The notes beneath the pieces are model-generated. The model did no database searches and was not told where the DNA came from. It saw only the letters and a list, made by a program, of their open reading frames with translations. A stretch of 64,000 nt of DNA. It comes from Verrucomicrobiota bacterium (GTDB taxonomy: Bacteria > Verrucomicrobiota > Lentisphaeria > Oligosphaerales > Oligosphaeraceae). The translations under genes were made by a program, and so were the position numbers. How positions within the stretch are numbered: the first letter of the stretch is position 1; each line of letters opens with the position of its first letter. Below are positions 26,489 to 36,298 of the stretch, one piece after another. The stretch is from assembly GCA_019136135.1 (NCBI GenBank), contig JAGVUR010000078.1:1-64000 (forward strand), written 5' to 3'.

Positions 26489-28957
26489 ATGAAAAACATC
26501 CTTGTAACTTTCGCTATCACTGCGGCTTCCATCCTCAGCGCGCAGCATATCGTCTATCAGGAGAATTTTGACAAGCCGATCGAACCCGCTCCAAAGGGCA
26601 TTCGGGAATGCATTGACGTCACCGACCATCCTGTCGTCAAGCGCGCCCTCAGGCTCAGGACTACCGAAGGTGGTCTCAAGGGCACGCCGGTCTGGACAAG
26701 CCCCAGGTTCGGCGAGCAAGTCCTGGATTACGGTCCCGAGGAAGTCACCGTCGAGTACTGGATCAACCCGATCACTTCTTCCGTCAGGTATTTCCTTTTC
26801 GTCAACGACCTTAAGTACCGGCAAATGGCTGCCGTACTCCTCGACGGGGAAATGCTAACCCCAAACGATGCCGGAAGCTGGATCAATTTCGAAAAACTAC
26901 CCTTAAACACTTGGTATCACATCAAATACGTCTTCAAGCCGCTTGACCATATCTATGACATCTTTGTCAATGACATGGACAAGCCAATGTGCAAAAACAT
27001 CCGATACAGATACGAAGATACAACGGTGCCAGCTGGATTGTGGATCGAAGGCAGCGAAACCGAACCCTCGGAAACACTGCTCGGCCCCATCACAGTATCA
27101 GTCAAGACACCGGCCGGATACGACCGGAAAAACTGGCTCGAAAACCTCAATAAATCCTACAACCAAATCATCCAAGGCTACGAAGACAGGATCAAGAACC
27201 TTGGCATTCATGCAGGAACACTTCAACAGCAGCTCGACCAACGCAAGGCCGAGACCGATCCGGAGCAACTCGAATCTCCCTACGACATCATCCTGCTATA
27301 CCGTAAAATCAAGGGATTCGATCCAATCATCAAACAAGCCGAAACAAATGTAGCATACTATGAAAAGCTTTTCGGTCGCAATGCCTCTGGGGCAGCATTC
27401 TTCCCTGTCGATTCCACTATCAAGGTCATGGACATCTACGATGCCTCACAGATTGCCACCTCGGCACTCGTCGAAGACTTGTTTCTGGCCCAGCGCGAGA
27501 CCATTTCCGTCCAGGCAGTCTTGCTGACTACCAATGACAAGGCGACCAGCGAAGTTTCCTTGAAAGTCACACCCCAAGATGAACTGGCGAAAAAGCTCGT
27601 CTTCAAGACCTTCATCCAGCAGGAAGTCACAACCCACCTGAAAGGCAAGCCTTCGATCCCCTACCCCGACATCCTCAAGCCATCCGATGGCAATGAGAAA
27701 TTTGACAAGCCCCAGACACTCGTCAGGTTCTGGATCGATATCCATGCGCCGGAAAACGTAGCCGGAAACGGAAGATTCACTGTCAGCCTCAACCAAGCGC
27801 ATCAGTTTGATATCGCCGTCACCGTATTCCCCTTTGCGTTGCCCAAGGAATTTTCCATGTCAACGGCGTTCTGCTTCGCCCCAGCCTGGGGAGAATCGTT
27901 CTACGGAAGCAAGATCACCCCCGAGATCAGAAGGAACATCTTCGATTTCATCCTTGAACACAGGCTCGATCCCATGAACCTTTGGTCGGGCAGCAGAGCC
28001 TTCCTCACCGAAGACGAGATCAAGCATTGCCTCGATAAGGGGATGAAAAACATCTACCTACCGATCATAAACGCAAAGACAAACCAGGCTAACATGACCA
28101 AAAACCTTGAGGTCATCGACAAGAACGGATGGCGAAATCGAGTCATTCTATTCGGATTTGACGAAGTCCTTTTCAACCTCAAACAACTTGAGGCAATGAA
28201 AGCCGCCTTCGCAAACACAAAAGAGCACTTCCCGGACCTGCCGAGGCTCAATACCGCAAGGATCGACGAGCGTCTCTTCGGCTACGTGGATATCTGGTGC
28301 CCTCTGTTCCAGCATTACAACCACGATGATGCGTTAAAGCGCCGCGCCCTCGGCGAGCAAGTCTGGTGGTACCCGACCGATTATCCCTTGGCACCGGCCG
28401 TAAACTTCAACCTGGATTCCCCGGGCATGGCGCCAAGAGTCATCCCATGGCTCACCAGGAAACTCGAAATCACGGGGATCCTGTACTGGGGACTCAATCG
28501 CGAATGGGCCACCAACGCCGTCGAGCACGAGCGGCTTACCCCCAAGGAACGCGAAGACTTCAGCGTTACCTGGTTGACGGACGAGGTGAAGGAGCAAATG
28601 GCCGCAGGCGCACGATGGCCCCAAGTCCCATGGGTACCGTACTTCAGAAGCATCTTCTCCAAAACAGCACCACCAAGCAATACAAACGGCGGCGGCAACC
28701 TCTTCTATCCGGGACCAAACTGGACGCCCTGGCCCTCAATCAGGCTCAAAAACCTCAGGGACGGACTGCAGGATTGCGAATATATCCAAATCCTCCAAGA
28801 ACTCCTCAAAGACAAAACGCCAAGCAAAGAGGAACTCGATGCACTCACAATCCCAGACCAACTCTGCAAAACACTCAGAGACTACGATAGATCGCCAACG
28901 ACACTCTTGAACCACAAGAGAAAAATCGCTGAGATGATTATCAAACTCAAACAATAA
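26489..28957 (+). CDS. Secreted DUF4091 glycoside hydrolase (GH123-like)
   Basis: 822 residues with a signal peptide (MKNILVTFAITAASILSA). An N-terminal concanavalin-like domain (about 20-215) is followed by a helical, partly coiled segment (about 215-300), a beta domain and a TIM barrel. Near residues 740-770 is the characteristic DUF4091 signature (GGNLFYPG, then PSIRLKNLRDGLQDCEYIQI). GH123 enzymes with this fold are N-acetylgalactosaminidases, but DUF4091 proteins are diverse, so the substrate is open. It lies 15 bp after copy 1 of the GH39-like enzyme and 2 bp before rbgA. Confidence 0.75.
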   Translation: MKNILVTFAITAASILSAQHIVYQENFDKPIEPAPKGIRECIDVTDHPVVKRALRLRTTEGGLKGTPVWTSPRFGEQVLDYGPEEVTVEYWINPITSSVRYFLFVNDLKYRQMAAVLLDGEMLTPNDAGSWINFEKLPLNTWYHIKYVFKPLDHIYDIFVNDMDKPMCKNIRYRYEDTTVPAGLWIEGSETEPSETLLGPITVSVKTPAGYDRKNWLENLNKSYNQIIQGYEDRIKNLGIHAGTLQQQLDQRKAETDPEQLESPYDIILLYRKIKGFDPIIKQAETNVAYYEKLFGRNASGAAFFPVDSTIKVMDIYDASQIATSALVEDLFLAQRETISVQAVLLTTNDKATSEVSLKVTPQDELAKKLVFKTFIQQEVTTHLKGKPSIPYPDILKPSDGNEKFDKPQTLVRFWIDIHAPENVAGNGRFTVSLNQAHQFDIAVTVFPFALPKEFSMSTAFCFAPAWGESFYGSKITPEIRRNIFDFILEHRLDPMNLWSGSRAFLTEDEIKHCLDKGMKNIYLPIINAKTNQANMTKNLEVIDKNGWRNRVILFGFDEVLFNLKQLEAMKAAFANTKEHFPDLPRLNTARIDERLFGYVDIWCPLFQHYNHDDALKRRALGEQVWWYPTDYPLAPAVNFNLDSPGMAPRVIPWLTRKLEITGILYWGLNREWATNAVEHERLTPKEREDFSVTWLTDEVKEQMAAGARWPQVPWVPYFRSIFSKTAPPSNTNGGGNLFYPGPNWTPWPSIRLKNLRDGLQDCEYIQILQELLKDKTPSKEELDALTIPDQLCKTLRDYDRSPTTLLNHKRKIAEMIIKLKQ

Positions 28958-28959
28958 CC

Positions 28960-29832
28960 ATGATTGACATTGACTTCAGCATCTACCCCTTGACAGGATG
29001 GTTTCCAGGGCACATGCTCAAAGCCGAAAAGGCGATGCAAGACGCCCTGAAGCTCGTTGACATGGTCGTCGAACTGATCGATGCCAGAGCGCCAAGCTCA
29101 TCGCAAAACCCAAGTTTCCGCGAAAAGCTCCAGAACAAGCCCTTCATCACCGTCGCCAACAAGAGCGACTTGGCGGATCCCGCCGCTTCCCAGCGTTGGG
29201 TTGATGCGTACGCCAAACAAGGCGAGCGGCTTTTCCTGCTTGATGCGCGCCGAACCGCCGCCATCAGGGGGCTCCCCAAGCTTTGGCGGCAGATCATCCT
29301 GGACGAACGCGCCCGTCGTGGCGCCACGAGACCGCTGACTCGCCCCGTCAGGATCATGATTGTCGGCATTCCAAACATCGGCAAGTCCACGTTGGTCAAC
29401 CATCTTCATGAGCGCAACAAGGCAAAAGTCGGTCCCAAGCCCGGCGTCACCCGCCAAAACCAATGGATACCCTTGCCCGACAATGTGGAGCTTTTGGACA
29501 CGCCGGGTATACTTTGGCCAAAAATCGAGACCAAGCGGCATGAATTGCTTTTGGCTTTGCTCGGCAATCTCAAGGAAGAACTGGTTGACCCCGTGCTGCT
29601 CGCCGACTACCTGGCGTGCCGATTGTCCGAACAACCCAAGGTCAAGTGGTCGGTCCTCGGTTTGGACGCGCCGCCCGAATCCCCCGACCAAGCTCTGAAA
29701 ACATTGGCAAAACGCCGTGGCCTGCTGAAGCAAGGTGGCGTCCTGGACTTGGAACGCGCCGCCAACGCCTTCATCAAAGACTACCGAGACGGAAAACTTG
29801 GACGATTCACCTTCGAAAACCCACCAGAATAA
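28960..29832 (+). CDS. rbgA: Ribosome biogenesis GTPase RbgA/YlqF
   Basis: 290 residues, the usual length of this family. The GTPase motifs are in circularly permuted order: G4 NKSD (about residue 67), then G1 GIPNIGKST (about 135), then G3 DTPG (about 180). This is the hallmark of the YlqF/RbgA group. The N-terminal WFPGHMLKAEKAM is also typical. The protein acts late in 50S subunit assembly. It is encoded 2 bp after the DUF4091 gene and 5 bp before the second GH39-like gene, so it is expressed with secreted glycosidases, an odd place for an assembly factor. Confidence 0.95.
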   Translation: MIDIDFSIYPLTGWFPGHMLKAEKAMQDALKLVDMVVELIDARAPSSSQNPSFREKLQNKPFITVANKSDLADPAASQRWVDAYAKQGERLFLLDARRTAAIRGLPKLWRQIILDERARRGATRPLTRPVRIMIVGIPNIGKSTLVNHLHERNKAKVGPKPGVTRQNQWIPLPDNVELLDTPGILWPKIETKRHELLLALLGNLKEELVDPVLLADYLACRLSEQPKVKWSVLGLDAPPESPDQALKTLAKRRGLLKQGGVLDLERAANAFIKDYRDGKLGRFTFENPPE

Positions 29833-29837
29833 ATCCT

Positions 29838-32800
29838 ATGAAAAAGACTCTCGCCTTGCTTGCCATCCCATTCCTCCTCCTGGCACAAAATAGGATTTTG
29901 CTCCACGATTGCATCACGCCGCCCGATGCGCAATTCGCCGGGACGCGACCATCTTCACAGAGCTTCGTCCCGAAAATCCTGGAGGGCAAACAAGCCTACC
30001 TCTGCCAATGGGACGCCGCCAAGGAACCCTGGTGCGAATTCCGTTACCCAAACGCACGAAAACTCGACACTTTCGCCACCGGCAAGCTGATCGTCGAAGT
30101 TTGGATTCCAAAAGACCTCAAGGCAAGCCACATGGGCGCCAGATTCACAGATGAAGACGGCGAAACAACCCAGCTCATATACCAACTGGATACCGTTAAA
30201 CCAGGTTGGAATACAATTGAATTCAACCTCGACACAGTGCAAAAAATGCCGGGAAGCTGGGGAGGCGGCAAGCTGAACCTACTCTACGACCAACCGATTC
30301 GCAACACGGGCTTCTCAATCTCATTCAAGGATAAACAGGCAAAGGGAGCAATCGGACTTGGAAAAATCTGGTTCGAATACACCTCGAAAAATGTCGTCCT
30401 TGATGTACAATTCGACAATCCGATCCACGTCCTCAGGGCAGGAAAGGAGAAAAACGGAAAGCTCGTCTGGACAAACCCAAGCCAGGACGAATCAAGTCAA
30501 AACCTTAATGTCGAAATCAAGAACCTAGATGGAAACACCATCGCAACCCTTCGCAAAACCGTCACGATCAAGCCGGGAAAATCATACACCTGGCAAATCC
30601 CCAAGCCACCTGCCTTTGGAATCTACACCATCAACGCAACCCATCAAGGCATAAAAGGAAACACGCTTAACCACGAATCCTCATTCGCCTACATGAAAAC
30701 GCAAGGACCGACCAAGGGCCGAAGCACAGGCTTCGGATTCGGTATCCAATCCCATTCCCATCGATTTACCGAAAAGGAACAACAATGGGAAGCGCAAGCA
30801 ATCGCGCTCTGCGGTGCAAAATTCATGCGCCGAAATGTGCAATGGCATTTCATACAACCTGAAAAGGGGCAATTCGACACGTCACGCTATGACAAGGAAG
30901 TCAAGCCATTCGAAGACCTGGGCATCGAAATCCAGCTCACCCTCGGCTCATACGTACCCAAATGGGCAAAATCCCCTAACGAGCCATTCAGCCAGGACTA
31001 TGCCCAAGCGAACCGATTCAACGCCTATCCCGACCTGGATGCCTGGGGCGACTTCGTCTTCCAATTCATGAAGAGGAACAAGCATCGAATCAAGTACATC
31101 GAAAGCTGGAACGAACCCGACCTGCTCAGTTTCGCAAACTTCACCGTTGACGAATACGTCGAACTCCAGCGGGTCTTCTACGAATCCGCCAAAAAAGCCG
31201 CCCCGGACACGGTTGTACTCACCGGCGGTTTCGCAGGACTCAAGATGAGTCCCAAAAGCACCGCCCATCCAGACTACTTCCGCGAAGCCGTGCACCGAGG
31301 AAAAGGATACTTCGACTCCATCGCTTTCCACGCACATGGGAAAATGGACTCCTATATCTACCAGGTCAATGGAATGCTTGACGCCATGAGGGACTTCGGA
31401 CTCGAAGGAGCAACCTGGTACTCAAACGAAACCTCATGGCCTTCCATTGACAACAGACAACGCGAACAGGCGGAACTCGTCTGGAAAAAAATGCTCTACG
31501 CCTGGGCCAAAGGAGCCATCGCGTACAATTGGTATGATATCAGAAACGATGGTTACGACAAATCATACACCGAACATAATTTCGGACTGATCGACAGGGA
31601 CTACTACCCAAAACAGGCATACGTCGCCTACAACGCCGTCGTCCAAACACTCAAAAACGGAACTTTCGTTGACGAATACGACATGCCGCACGGGTACCAG
31701 GCATTCCTTTTCAAAAATCAAGCAGGGGAATTCATCCTGCCCTCATGGAGCATCGAGCACAATGCACCGCCGAAATTTATCGCAATCACAGGAATCAAGA
31801 AAGCCGCAACCGTCATCGATATCTTCGGAAACGAACAAGCGCTCCCAGTCGCAAATGAAATAGCATTCCTCGAAGTCGATGCACCAAAAGCAATCCGGTT
31901 CAAAAAGCAATCGCAACGCCCCATAATCATCACAAACCTACTGGAAACACCCAACTCAATCTCGTTGGCGCCAGATGCGGCAACGACATTCAAGCTCCTG
32001 ATCAACAACCCGACCAAGCAAAAACTCGACTTCACGCTGGGAACAAACAAGCACGACGAAATCGACATCAAGCCCGACAAGCCGCAAACAGTCGCCGTCG
32101 AACCAAACTCAACGGCGGCAATCCCATTCACGGCAATTCTCAAAAAGAAAGACAGCTCGTCCTTCAACCAGACCATCACGGGAGAAATCGCAATCACCGG
32201 AACCAATCCGCAAAACTGGACAATCCCCGTAGCAAGAAAAATCCCAGTCGGGCAAAACTACCGGGAAGGCAAACACGATTTTGTCATCGACGACAAGTCG
32301 CCCCGAAAAAACCTGGTCGTCAGCGCACCGCACTTGGCGCATCTTATCTGGTCAGGAAACGATGACCTCAGCGGAACGGTCGCCTTCGCAAAGGAAAACA
32401 AGGCATTCAAGATCCGAGTCGTCGTCCAAGACGACATCTTCAGGCAAAAGCAAGACAACCAAAACATCTGGCAAGCCGACAGCGTCCAGGTTGCATTCAA
32501 ACTCCCCAACCAAAACATACCTTGGGAAATTGGATTCGCACTCAACGAAAACGGATCAACCCAAAAGCACATCTGGTATGCGCCAAGTGGCTTCAACATC
32601 GGCAAGGCAACCAAGGCAATCGACGTCATCGCAAAGCGCATAGGTTCCAAGACAGAATACAACGTCACGCTTCCATTTGACGACTTCGGTTTCACCGACG
32701 ATATCCTTGCAAACGGGTTCCCCATCAACGTCCTGCTCAACGACAGTGACGAAGACCAACGAGATACGATGATGGCAATCGCACCAGGACTCGGATGGGG

Positions 32801-32843
32801 ACCAAAGGAACCGCATAAATATCCCGTAATCTACGTGAAATAA
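29838..32843 (+). CDS. Secreted GH-A glycosidase (GH39-like) with C-terminal CBM9-like domain, copy 2
   Basis: 1001 residues. The start at 29838 opens a signal peptide (MKKTLALLAIPFLLLA); the longer in-frame stretch upstream overlaps rbgA and is not coding. The architecture matches the gene at 23483: N-terminal beta-sandwich, GH-A barrel with acid/base Glu426 in SWNEPDLL and nucleophile Glu531 in WYSNETSWPS, and a CBM9-like C-terminal domain (DFVIDDKSPRKN, WQADSVQVAFKLP). The two proteins share long identical stretches in the barrel (GFGFGIQSH, AYNWYD, NDGYD, TEHNFGLI or VEHNFGLI) but diverge in the linker regions, suggesting an old duplication and possible specialisation. It is the last gene of the run. 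Confidence 0.75.
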   Translation: MKKTLALLAIPFLLLAQNRILLHDCITPPDAQFAGTRPSSQSFVPKILEGKQAYLCQWDAAKEPWCEFRYPNARKLDTFATGKLIVEVWIPKDLKASHMGARFTDEDGETTQLIYQLDTVKPGWNTIEFNLDTVQKMPGSWGGGKLNLLYDQPIRNTGFSISFKDKQAKGAIGLGKIWFEYTSKNVVLDVQFDNPIHVLRAGKEKNGKLVWTNPSQDESSQNLNVEIKNLDGNTIATLRKTVTIKPGKSYTWQIPKPPAFGIYTINATHQGIKGNTLNHESSFAYMKTQGPTKGRSTGFGFGIQSHSHRFTEKEQQWEAQAIALCGAKFMRRNVQWHFIQPEKGQFDTSRYDKEVKPFEDLGIEIQLTLGSYVPKWAKSPNEPFSQDYAQANRFNAYPDLDAWGDFVFQFMKRNKHRIKYIESWNEPDLLSFANFTVDEYVELQRVFYESAKKAAPDTVVLTGGFAGLKMSPKSTAHPDYFREAVHRGKGYFDSIAFHAHGKMDSYIYQVNGMLDAMRDFGLEGATWYSNETSWPSIDNRQREQAELVWKKMLYAWAKGAIAYNWYDIRNDGYDKSYTEHNFGLIDRDYYPKQAYVAYNAVVQTLKNGTFVDEYDMPHGYQAFLFKNQAGEFILPSWSIEHNAPPKFIAITGIKKAATVIDIFGNEQALPVANEIAFLEVDAPKAIRFKKQSQRPIIITNLLETPNSISLAPDAATTFKLLINNPTKQKLDFTLGTNKHDEIDIKPDKPQTVAVEPNSTAAIPFTAILKKKDSSSFNQTITGEIAITGTNPQNWTIPVARKIPVGQNYREGKHDFVIDDKSPRKNLVVSAPHLAHLIWSGNDDLSGTVAFAKENKAFKIRVVVQDDIFRQKQDNQNIWQADSVQVAFKLPNQNIPWEIGFALNENGSTQKHIWYAPSGFNIGKATKAIDVIAKRIGSKTEYNVTLPFDDFGFTDDILANGFPINVLLNDSDEDQRDTMMAIAPGLGWGPKEPHKYPVIYVK

Positions 32844-33011
32844 TACCCGCAACAATTCTTTCTTCGCCTTCCTTCGTTCCTCGCGAAAAGAAAAAACTCG
32901 GGAAGAATTTGCATTTCCGTCAATCATGCATAAGTTTAGTAATTTACGTCATTCTCGCCTTATAGGCTAAATGTGTCTATTTACATAACCAAATTTACAG
33001 GAGACGTTTCA

Positions 33012-33236
33012 ATGAATGAGGTCAATCTGGCAAGGGCTCGCGAGAAAGTCGACGATGTCCGGTTGTTCATCAATGGAGTCTCGAAACGCGCCAACCAGCT
33101 TGCCAAGGGAGCCCGTCCGCTGGTGCCGGTCAGCATCAACGACGAGCGTTCCAACTTGGACATCGCCCTGCTCGAGGTCGCCGAGGGCAAAGTCGTCATC
33201 ACGCAAGGCGACTCTGATGATAGCGCGAACAACTAA
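33012..33236 (+). CDS. rpoZ: RNA polymerase omega subunit (RpoZ-like)
   Basis: 74 residues. AGGAGA about 7 nt before the ATG at 33012 fixes the start; an in-frame ATG at 32973 has no binding site. The pattern VDDVRLFINGVSKRANQLAKGA is that of the omega helix (compare the family motif RFELVLLAAKRARQL), followed by SNLDIALLEVAEGKV. Omega helps to assemble the beta' subunit into core polymerase. The similarity is short and diverged. It heads a unit that continues with adk, map and infA. Confidence 0.75.
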   Translation: MNEVNLARAREKVDDVRLFINGVSKRANQLAKGARPLVPVSINDERSNLDIALLEVAEGKVVITQGDSDDSANN

Positions 33237-33267
33237 CCATCCACTTTTTGCATAGGAAGATCACGCA

Positions 33268-33930
33268 ATGGCTGACATCTATGTTTTCATCGGGCCTCCG
33301 GGAGTGGGCAAGGGAACTCTCGGGGAAATGTTCTGCGAAGAGACGAAAGCCGTCCATGTTTCCACGGGAGACCTCCTGCGTCAGGAAATGGCCGCCGGTA
33401 CAGAACTGGGCAATAAGGTCAAGGGAATCATCGCCGAAGGCGGACTCGTCAGCGACGACATCGTCGCCGAGATGGTCGAAGGCAGATTGCAGAAGGACGA
33501 CATTGTCGCCAAAGGTTGCTTGCTGGATGGCTTCCCCAGGACCGTTCCCCAAGCCGAAGCGCTCAGGGACATCCTGAAGCGCACAGGCCACAAGATGGCC
33601 GCGGTCGTCAGCATCGAAGCGGACCAACAGATGCTTATCACCAGGCTCACCGCACGGCGCATGTGCACCAACAAGGAATGCGGAGCCATATTCAACGTCG
33701 TCGCAATGCCGCCAAAAACCGAAGGCATCTGCGACAAGTGCGGCGCGAAGCTCTACCAGAGAAGCGACGATACCAAGGAAGCGGCACTCCACAGGCTTGA
33801 CGTCTACGCCAAGCAAACAGCGCCGTTGATCGATTTCTACAAAAAGGAAGGCAAGCTGATCAGGTCAACCTCAAGAGACTTGCCTGCAGAAGCCAATTAT
33901 GCAAACCTGAAGGCCGCTCTCAAGGCATAA
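33268..33930 (+). CDS. adk: Adenylate kinase
   Basis: 220 residues, long form. P-loop GPPGVGKGT at 9-17, STGDLLR (about 32-38), LLDGFPRT (about 86-93), and a LID domain with two Cys pairs (CTNKEC and CDKC) that should bind zinc, as in many Gram-positive and some Gram-negative enzymes. It catalyses AMP + ATP to 2 ADP. Its place before map and infA is the conserved order of the spc/alpha ribosomal region, where secY usually precedes it; here rpoZ does. Confidence 0.97.
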   Translation: MADIYVFIGPPGVGKGTLGEMFCEETKAVHVSTGDLLRQEMAAGTELGNKVKGIIAEGGLVSDDIVAEMVEGRLQKDDIVAKGCLLDGFPRTVPQAEALRDILKRTGHKMAAVVSIEADQQMLITRLTARRMCTNKECGAIFNVVAMPPKTEGICDKCGAKLYQRSDDTKEAALHRLDVYAKQTAPLIDFYKKEGKLIRSTSRDLPAEANYANLKAALKA

Positions 33931-33957
33931 CCAACCATCGGCCTCTCGTTCGTGGGA

Positions 33958-34725
33958 ATGAATATCAATATCTATAAAGGCGAAGAATTGGAAGGCGTAA
34001 GGCGGGCAGCACAGAAATCCGCGTACGTCCTTGCAAAACTGTGCGAAACTGTCGTCCCGGGAATGTCAACCTTGGACGTGGACAGGATCGCCGCCGAATA
34101 TATCCGAGAAACAGGCGGCAAAAGCGCCTTCCTGAACTACCACGGATATCCAGGACATATCTGCTGCTCCGTCAACGACGTCGTCGTGCATGGAATCGGA
34201 AGATCCGATGTCATCATACAACCGGGTGACATCGTCTCCCTCGACGTCGGAGTCACGGTGGACGGCTACACCGGCGACAACGCCAGGTCAATCGTCGCAG
34301 GCGGCGTGTACACGGATCTCTCAAAACGCCTTCTGGATACAACCAGGGACGCCTTGATGAAGGGAATCGATGCGGCCAGGGCCGGAAACCGGGTTTCCGA
34401 CATCGGGGCGGCGATCGAAAGCCACGTGGTCGCAAACGGGTTCTCCGTCGTCAGGGACATGGTTGGACACGGTTGTGGCAAGAACATGCATGAGGATCCT
34501 CAAGTCCCCAACTTCAAGACCCTGGGTTCGTCACCGATGCTCAGGGAAGGCATGATCCTTGCCATCGAGCCAATGGTCAACGCGGGAACCTGGAAAATAG
34601 AGATAGACAGGAAGGACAAGTGGACCGTCCGCACAAAAGACGGCTCGCTCTCGGCACATTTTGAACATCAAGTATTGATAACTACCCACGAAGCAGAGGT
34701 ACTCACATGGCCAAAGATTGCATAA
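33958..34725 (+). CDS. map: Methionine aminopeptidase type I
   Basis: 255 residues from the ATG at 33958; a GTG two codons earlier (33952) is an alternative. The type I pattern is complete: [20 protein letters not shown], the metal-binding Asp pair in [16 protein letters not shown], the [16 protein letters not shown] His motif, AIEPMV and the last Glu in FEHQVLI. It removes the initiator Met from nascent proteins in the cytosol. Its last 19 bases overlap infA, indicating translational coupling. Confidence 0.96.
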   Translation: MNINIYKGEELEGVRRAAQKSAYVLAKLCETVVPGMSTLDVDRIAAEYIRETGGKSAFLNYHGYPGHICCSVNDVVVHGIGRSDVIIQPGDIVSLDVGVTVDGYTGDNARSIVAGGVYTDLSKRLLDTTRDALMKGIDAARAGNRVSDIGAAIESHVVANGFSVVRDMVGHGCGKNMHEDPQVPNFKTLGSSPMLREGMILAIEPMVNAGTWKIEIDRKDKWTVRTKDGSLSAHFEHQVLITTHEAEVLTWPKIA

Positions 34726-34922
34726 AAGTCGATGGAGTCGTCAAGGAACTCCTCCCAAACACTCAATTTATCGTCACCCTGGAAAACGGTCACGAGGTGC
34801 TTGCGCATATCTCGGGAAAAATGAGAATGCATTTCATCAGGATCCTCCCTGGCGACCAGGTCACCGTCGAGATGTCGCCATACGACTTGTCAAAAGGCAG
34901 GATTTCCTATAGAAAGCGCTGA
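34707..34922 (+). CDS. infA: Translation initiation factor IF-1
   Basis: 71 residues, the usual length. It is an S1-like OB fold with the family pattern [20 protein letters not shown], then [20 protein letters not shown] and the terminal KGRISYRKR. It binds the 30S A site during initiation. It overlaps map by 19 nt and is followed by a hairpin-rich gap before rpmJ. Confidence 0.97.
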   Translation: MAKDCIKVDGVVKELLPNTQFIVTLENGHEVLAHISGKMRMHFIRILPGDQVTVEMSPYDLSKGRISYRKR

Positions 34923-34931
34923 TTTGTTTTC

Positions 34932-35039
34932 AGGGAAACCATCCTTTCCCTTGGATGCGGAAGGGGATTTTCACCGTCATTGGAAAAATTCTTTCATGCG
35001 ATTGTTGGATTTTTCCAAATGGCGGCTTATATTTATAGT
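34932..35039 (+). promoter_or_regulatory. Leader with hairpins and candidate promoter upstream of rpmJ-rplQ
   Basis: The 209-bp gap after infA holds two inverted repeats: AGGGAAA/TTTCCCT at 34932-34951, and TGGAAAAAT/ATTTTTCCA at 34981-35017. A promoter-like stretch follows: TTGGAT (35005-35010), then TATATT (35028-35033) 17 bp later, running into TATAGTTCG. The block ATTTATAGTTCG with a following CAT..TAACCA is nearly repeated before rplM at 41580. This suggests a separate start for the rpmJ-rpsM-rpsK-rpoA-rplQ unit. Confidence 0.45.
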
Positions 35040-35131
35040 TCGCATTTTATCATAACCATTACCATAGGTACGCATTCCCCGCACCAACTATCCCCATCAT
35101 TGTGGGAGCCAAACAGTAGAAGGAAAAAGCA

Positions 35132-35245
35132 ATGAAAGTCAGGGCCTCCGTCAAGCGAATGTGCAACTCTTGCCGCATCATCAGGCGCGCAGGCGTCGTC
35201 CGGGTCATCTGCAGCAATCCAAAGCACAAGCAGAGACAGGGATAA
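35132..35245 (+). CDS. rpmJ: 50S ribosomal protein L36
   Basis: 37 residues, starting [14 protein letters not shown] and ending NPKHKQRQG. It is the zinc-binding form: Cys11, Cys14, Cys27 and His32 are the expected ligands. AAGGA lies 6-7 nt before the ATG. It is the first gene of the alpha-operon-like unit. Confidence 0.95.
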   Translation: MKVRASVKRMCNSCRIIRRAGVVRVICSNPKHKQRQG

Positions 35246-35297
35246 GCGCAGCAACCACTTGTAACAAGAACATTATCTCTAAAAATAGGACACGGAC

Positions 35298-35696
35298 ATG
35301 CCACGTATTCTCGGTATTGACATTCCCAACAACAAACGCATCAATATTTCGCTCCGCTACATCTACGGTATCGGTCCCCGCATTGCGGATGAGATCTGCA
35401 AGAAAGCAGAGATCGATCCCGCGACCAAGGCCGGCGATTTGACTGAAGCCAACATCACAGCGATCCTCCAGATCCTCCAGGAACAGTACACCGTCGAAGG
35501 TGACTTGCGCCGCCAGGTCGCACAGAACATCAGGCGTCTTATTGCCATCAACTCCTACAGGGGAATCAGGCACCGCAGAAACCTGCCCGTCCGCGGACAG
35601 CGCACCAAGACAAACGCCCGTACCAGGAAGGGCGGGAAGAAGACCGTCGGAGCAATCCGCGACAGGTCCGAAAGAAAGCAAGCGGCAAAAAAATAA
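35298..35696 (+). CDS. rpsM: 30S ribosomal protein S13
   Basis: 132 residues, slightly longer than the usual 118-125. It opens MPRILGIDIPNNKRI and carries the helix-two-turn-helix region (SLRYIYGIGPRIADEIC) and the conserved tail NLPVRGQRTKTNARTRKG. It sits at the head of the 30S subunit and contacts the P-site tRNA. It lies between rpmJ and rpsK in the usual order. Confidence 0.97.
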   Translation: MPRILGIDIPNNKRINISLRYIYGIGPRIADEICKKAEIDPATKAGDLTEANITAILQILQEQYTVEGDLRRQVAQNIRRLIAINSYRGIRHRRNLPVRGQRTKTNARTRKGGKKTVGAIRDRSERKQAAKK

Positions 35697-35723
35697 ATCA
35701 TATAACCCAAGCAGGAAATCACC

Positions 35724-36164
35724 ATGGCAGAAGAAAACAGCCAAGTCATTGCGCCGGAAGCGGAGGCAACTCCAGCCGTCGCAGAAGTCAAGCGCAAGGC
35801 CAAGGGTGGACGCCAGGTCCTCTCCGGCATCGTTCACGTGGATTCTTCCTTCAACAATACTCGCGTTGCCATTTCGGATATGCAAGGCAATATCCTCTCA
35901 TGGTCAACCGGTGGGAAGCTCGGCTACAAGGGCTCCAGGAAATCCACGGCTTATGTCGCGCAGCTGATTGCGACGGACGCCGCCAAGAAGGCGATGACGA
36001 CCTACGGCCTGAAAGAAGTCGAAGTCCAAGTCAAGGGACCCGGCGCCGGTCGCGAATCCGCCGTCCGCGGCATTGCAGCCGCCGGTTTGGAAATCACCGT
36101 CCTTCGCGACGTCACCCCGTTGCCGCACAACGGTTGCCGTCCGCCGAAACGTCGTCGCGTCTGA
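35724..36164 (+). CDS. rpsK: 30S ribosomal protein S11
   Basis: 146 residues. The conserved core begins near residue 33 ([18 protein letters not shown]) and ends with [11 protein letters not shown]. The first 25 or so residues are an acidic, Ala/Glu/Pro-rich extension not found in most S11 proteins. It is part of the 30S platform. The rpsD gene that normally follows is absent; a 134-bp gap leads to rpoA. Confidence 0.97.
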   Translation: MAEENSQVIAPEAEATPAVAEVKRKAKGGRQVLSGIVHVDSSFNNTRVAISDMQGNILSWSTGGKLGYKGSRKSTAYVAQLIATDAAKKAMTTYGLKEVEVQVKGPGAGRESAVRGIAAAGLEITVLRDVTPLPHNGCRPPKRRRV

Positions 36165-36298
36165 TCCACGATCATCACGACTCACGAGAGTTTTACTTTT
36201 CCGCCGCCGTCCTCAATTCAAGTTTGCATCGACATGCCATTTCATAGTGGCGTCAACGTGGACGGCAATGTACACCGATTTACACGAAGGAGAACATC

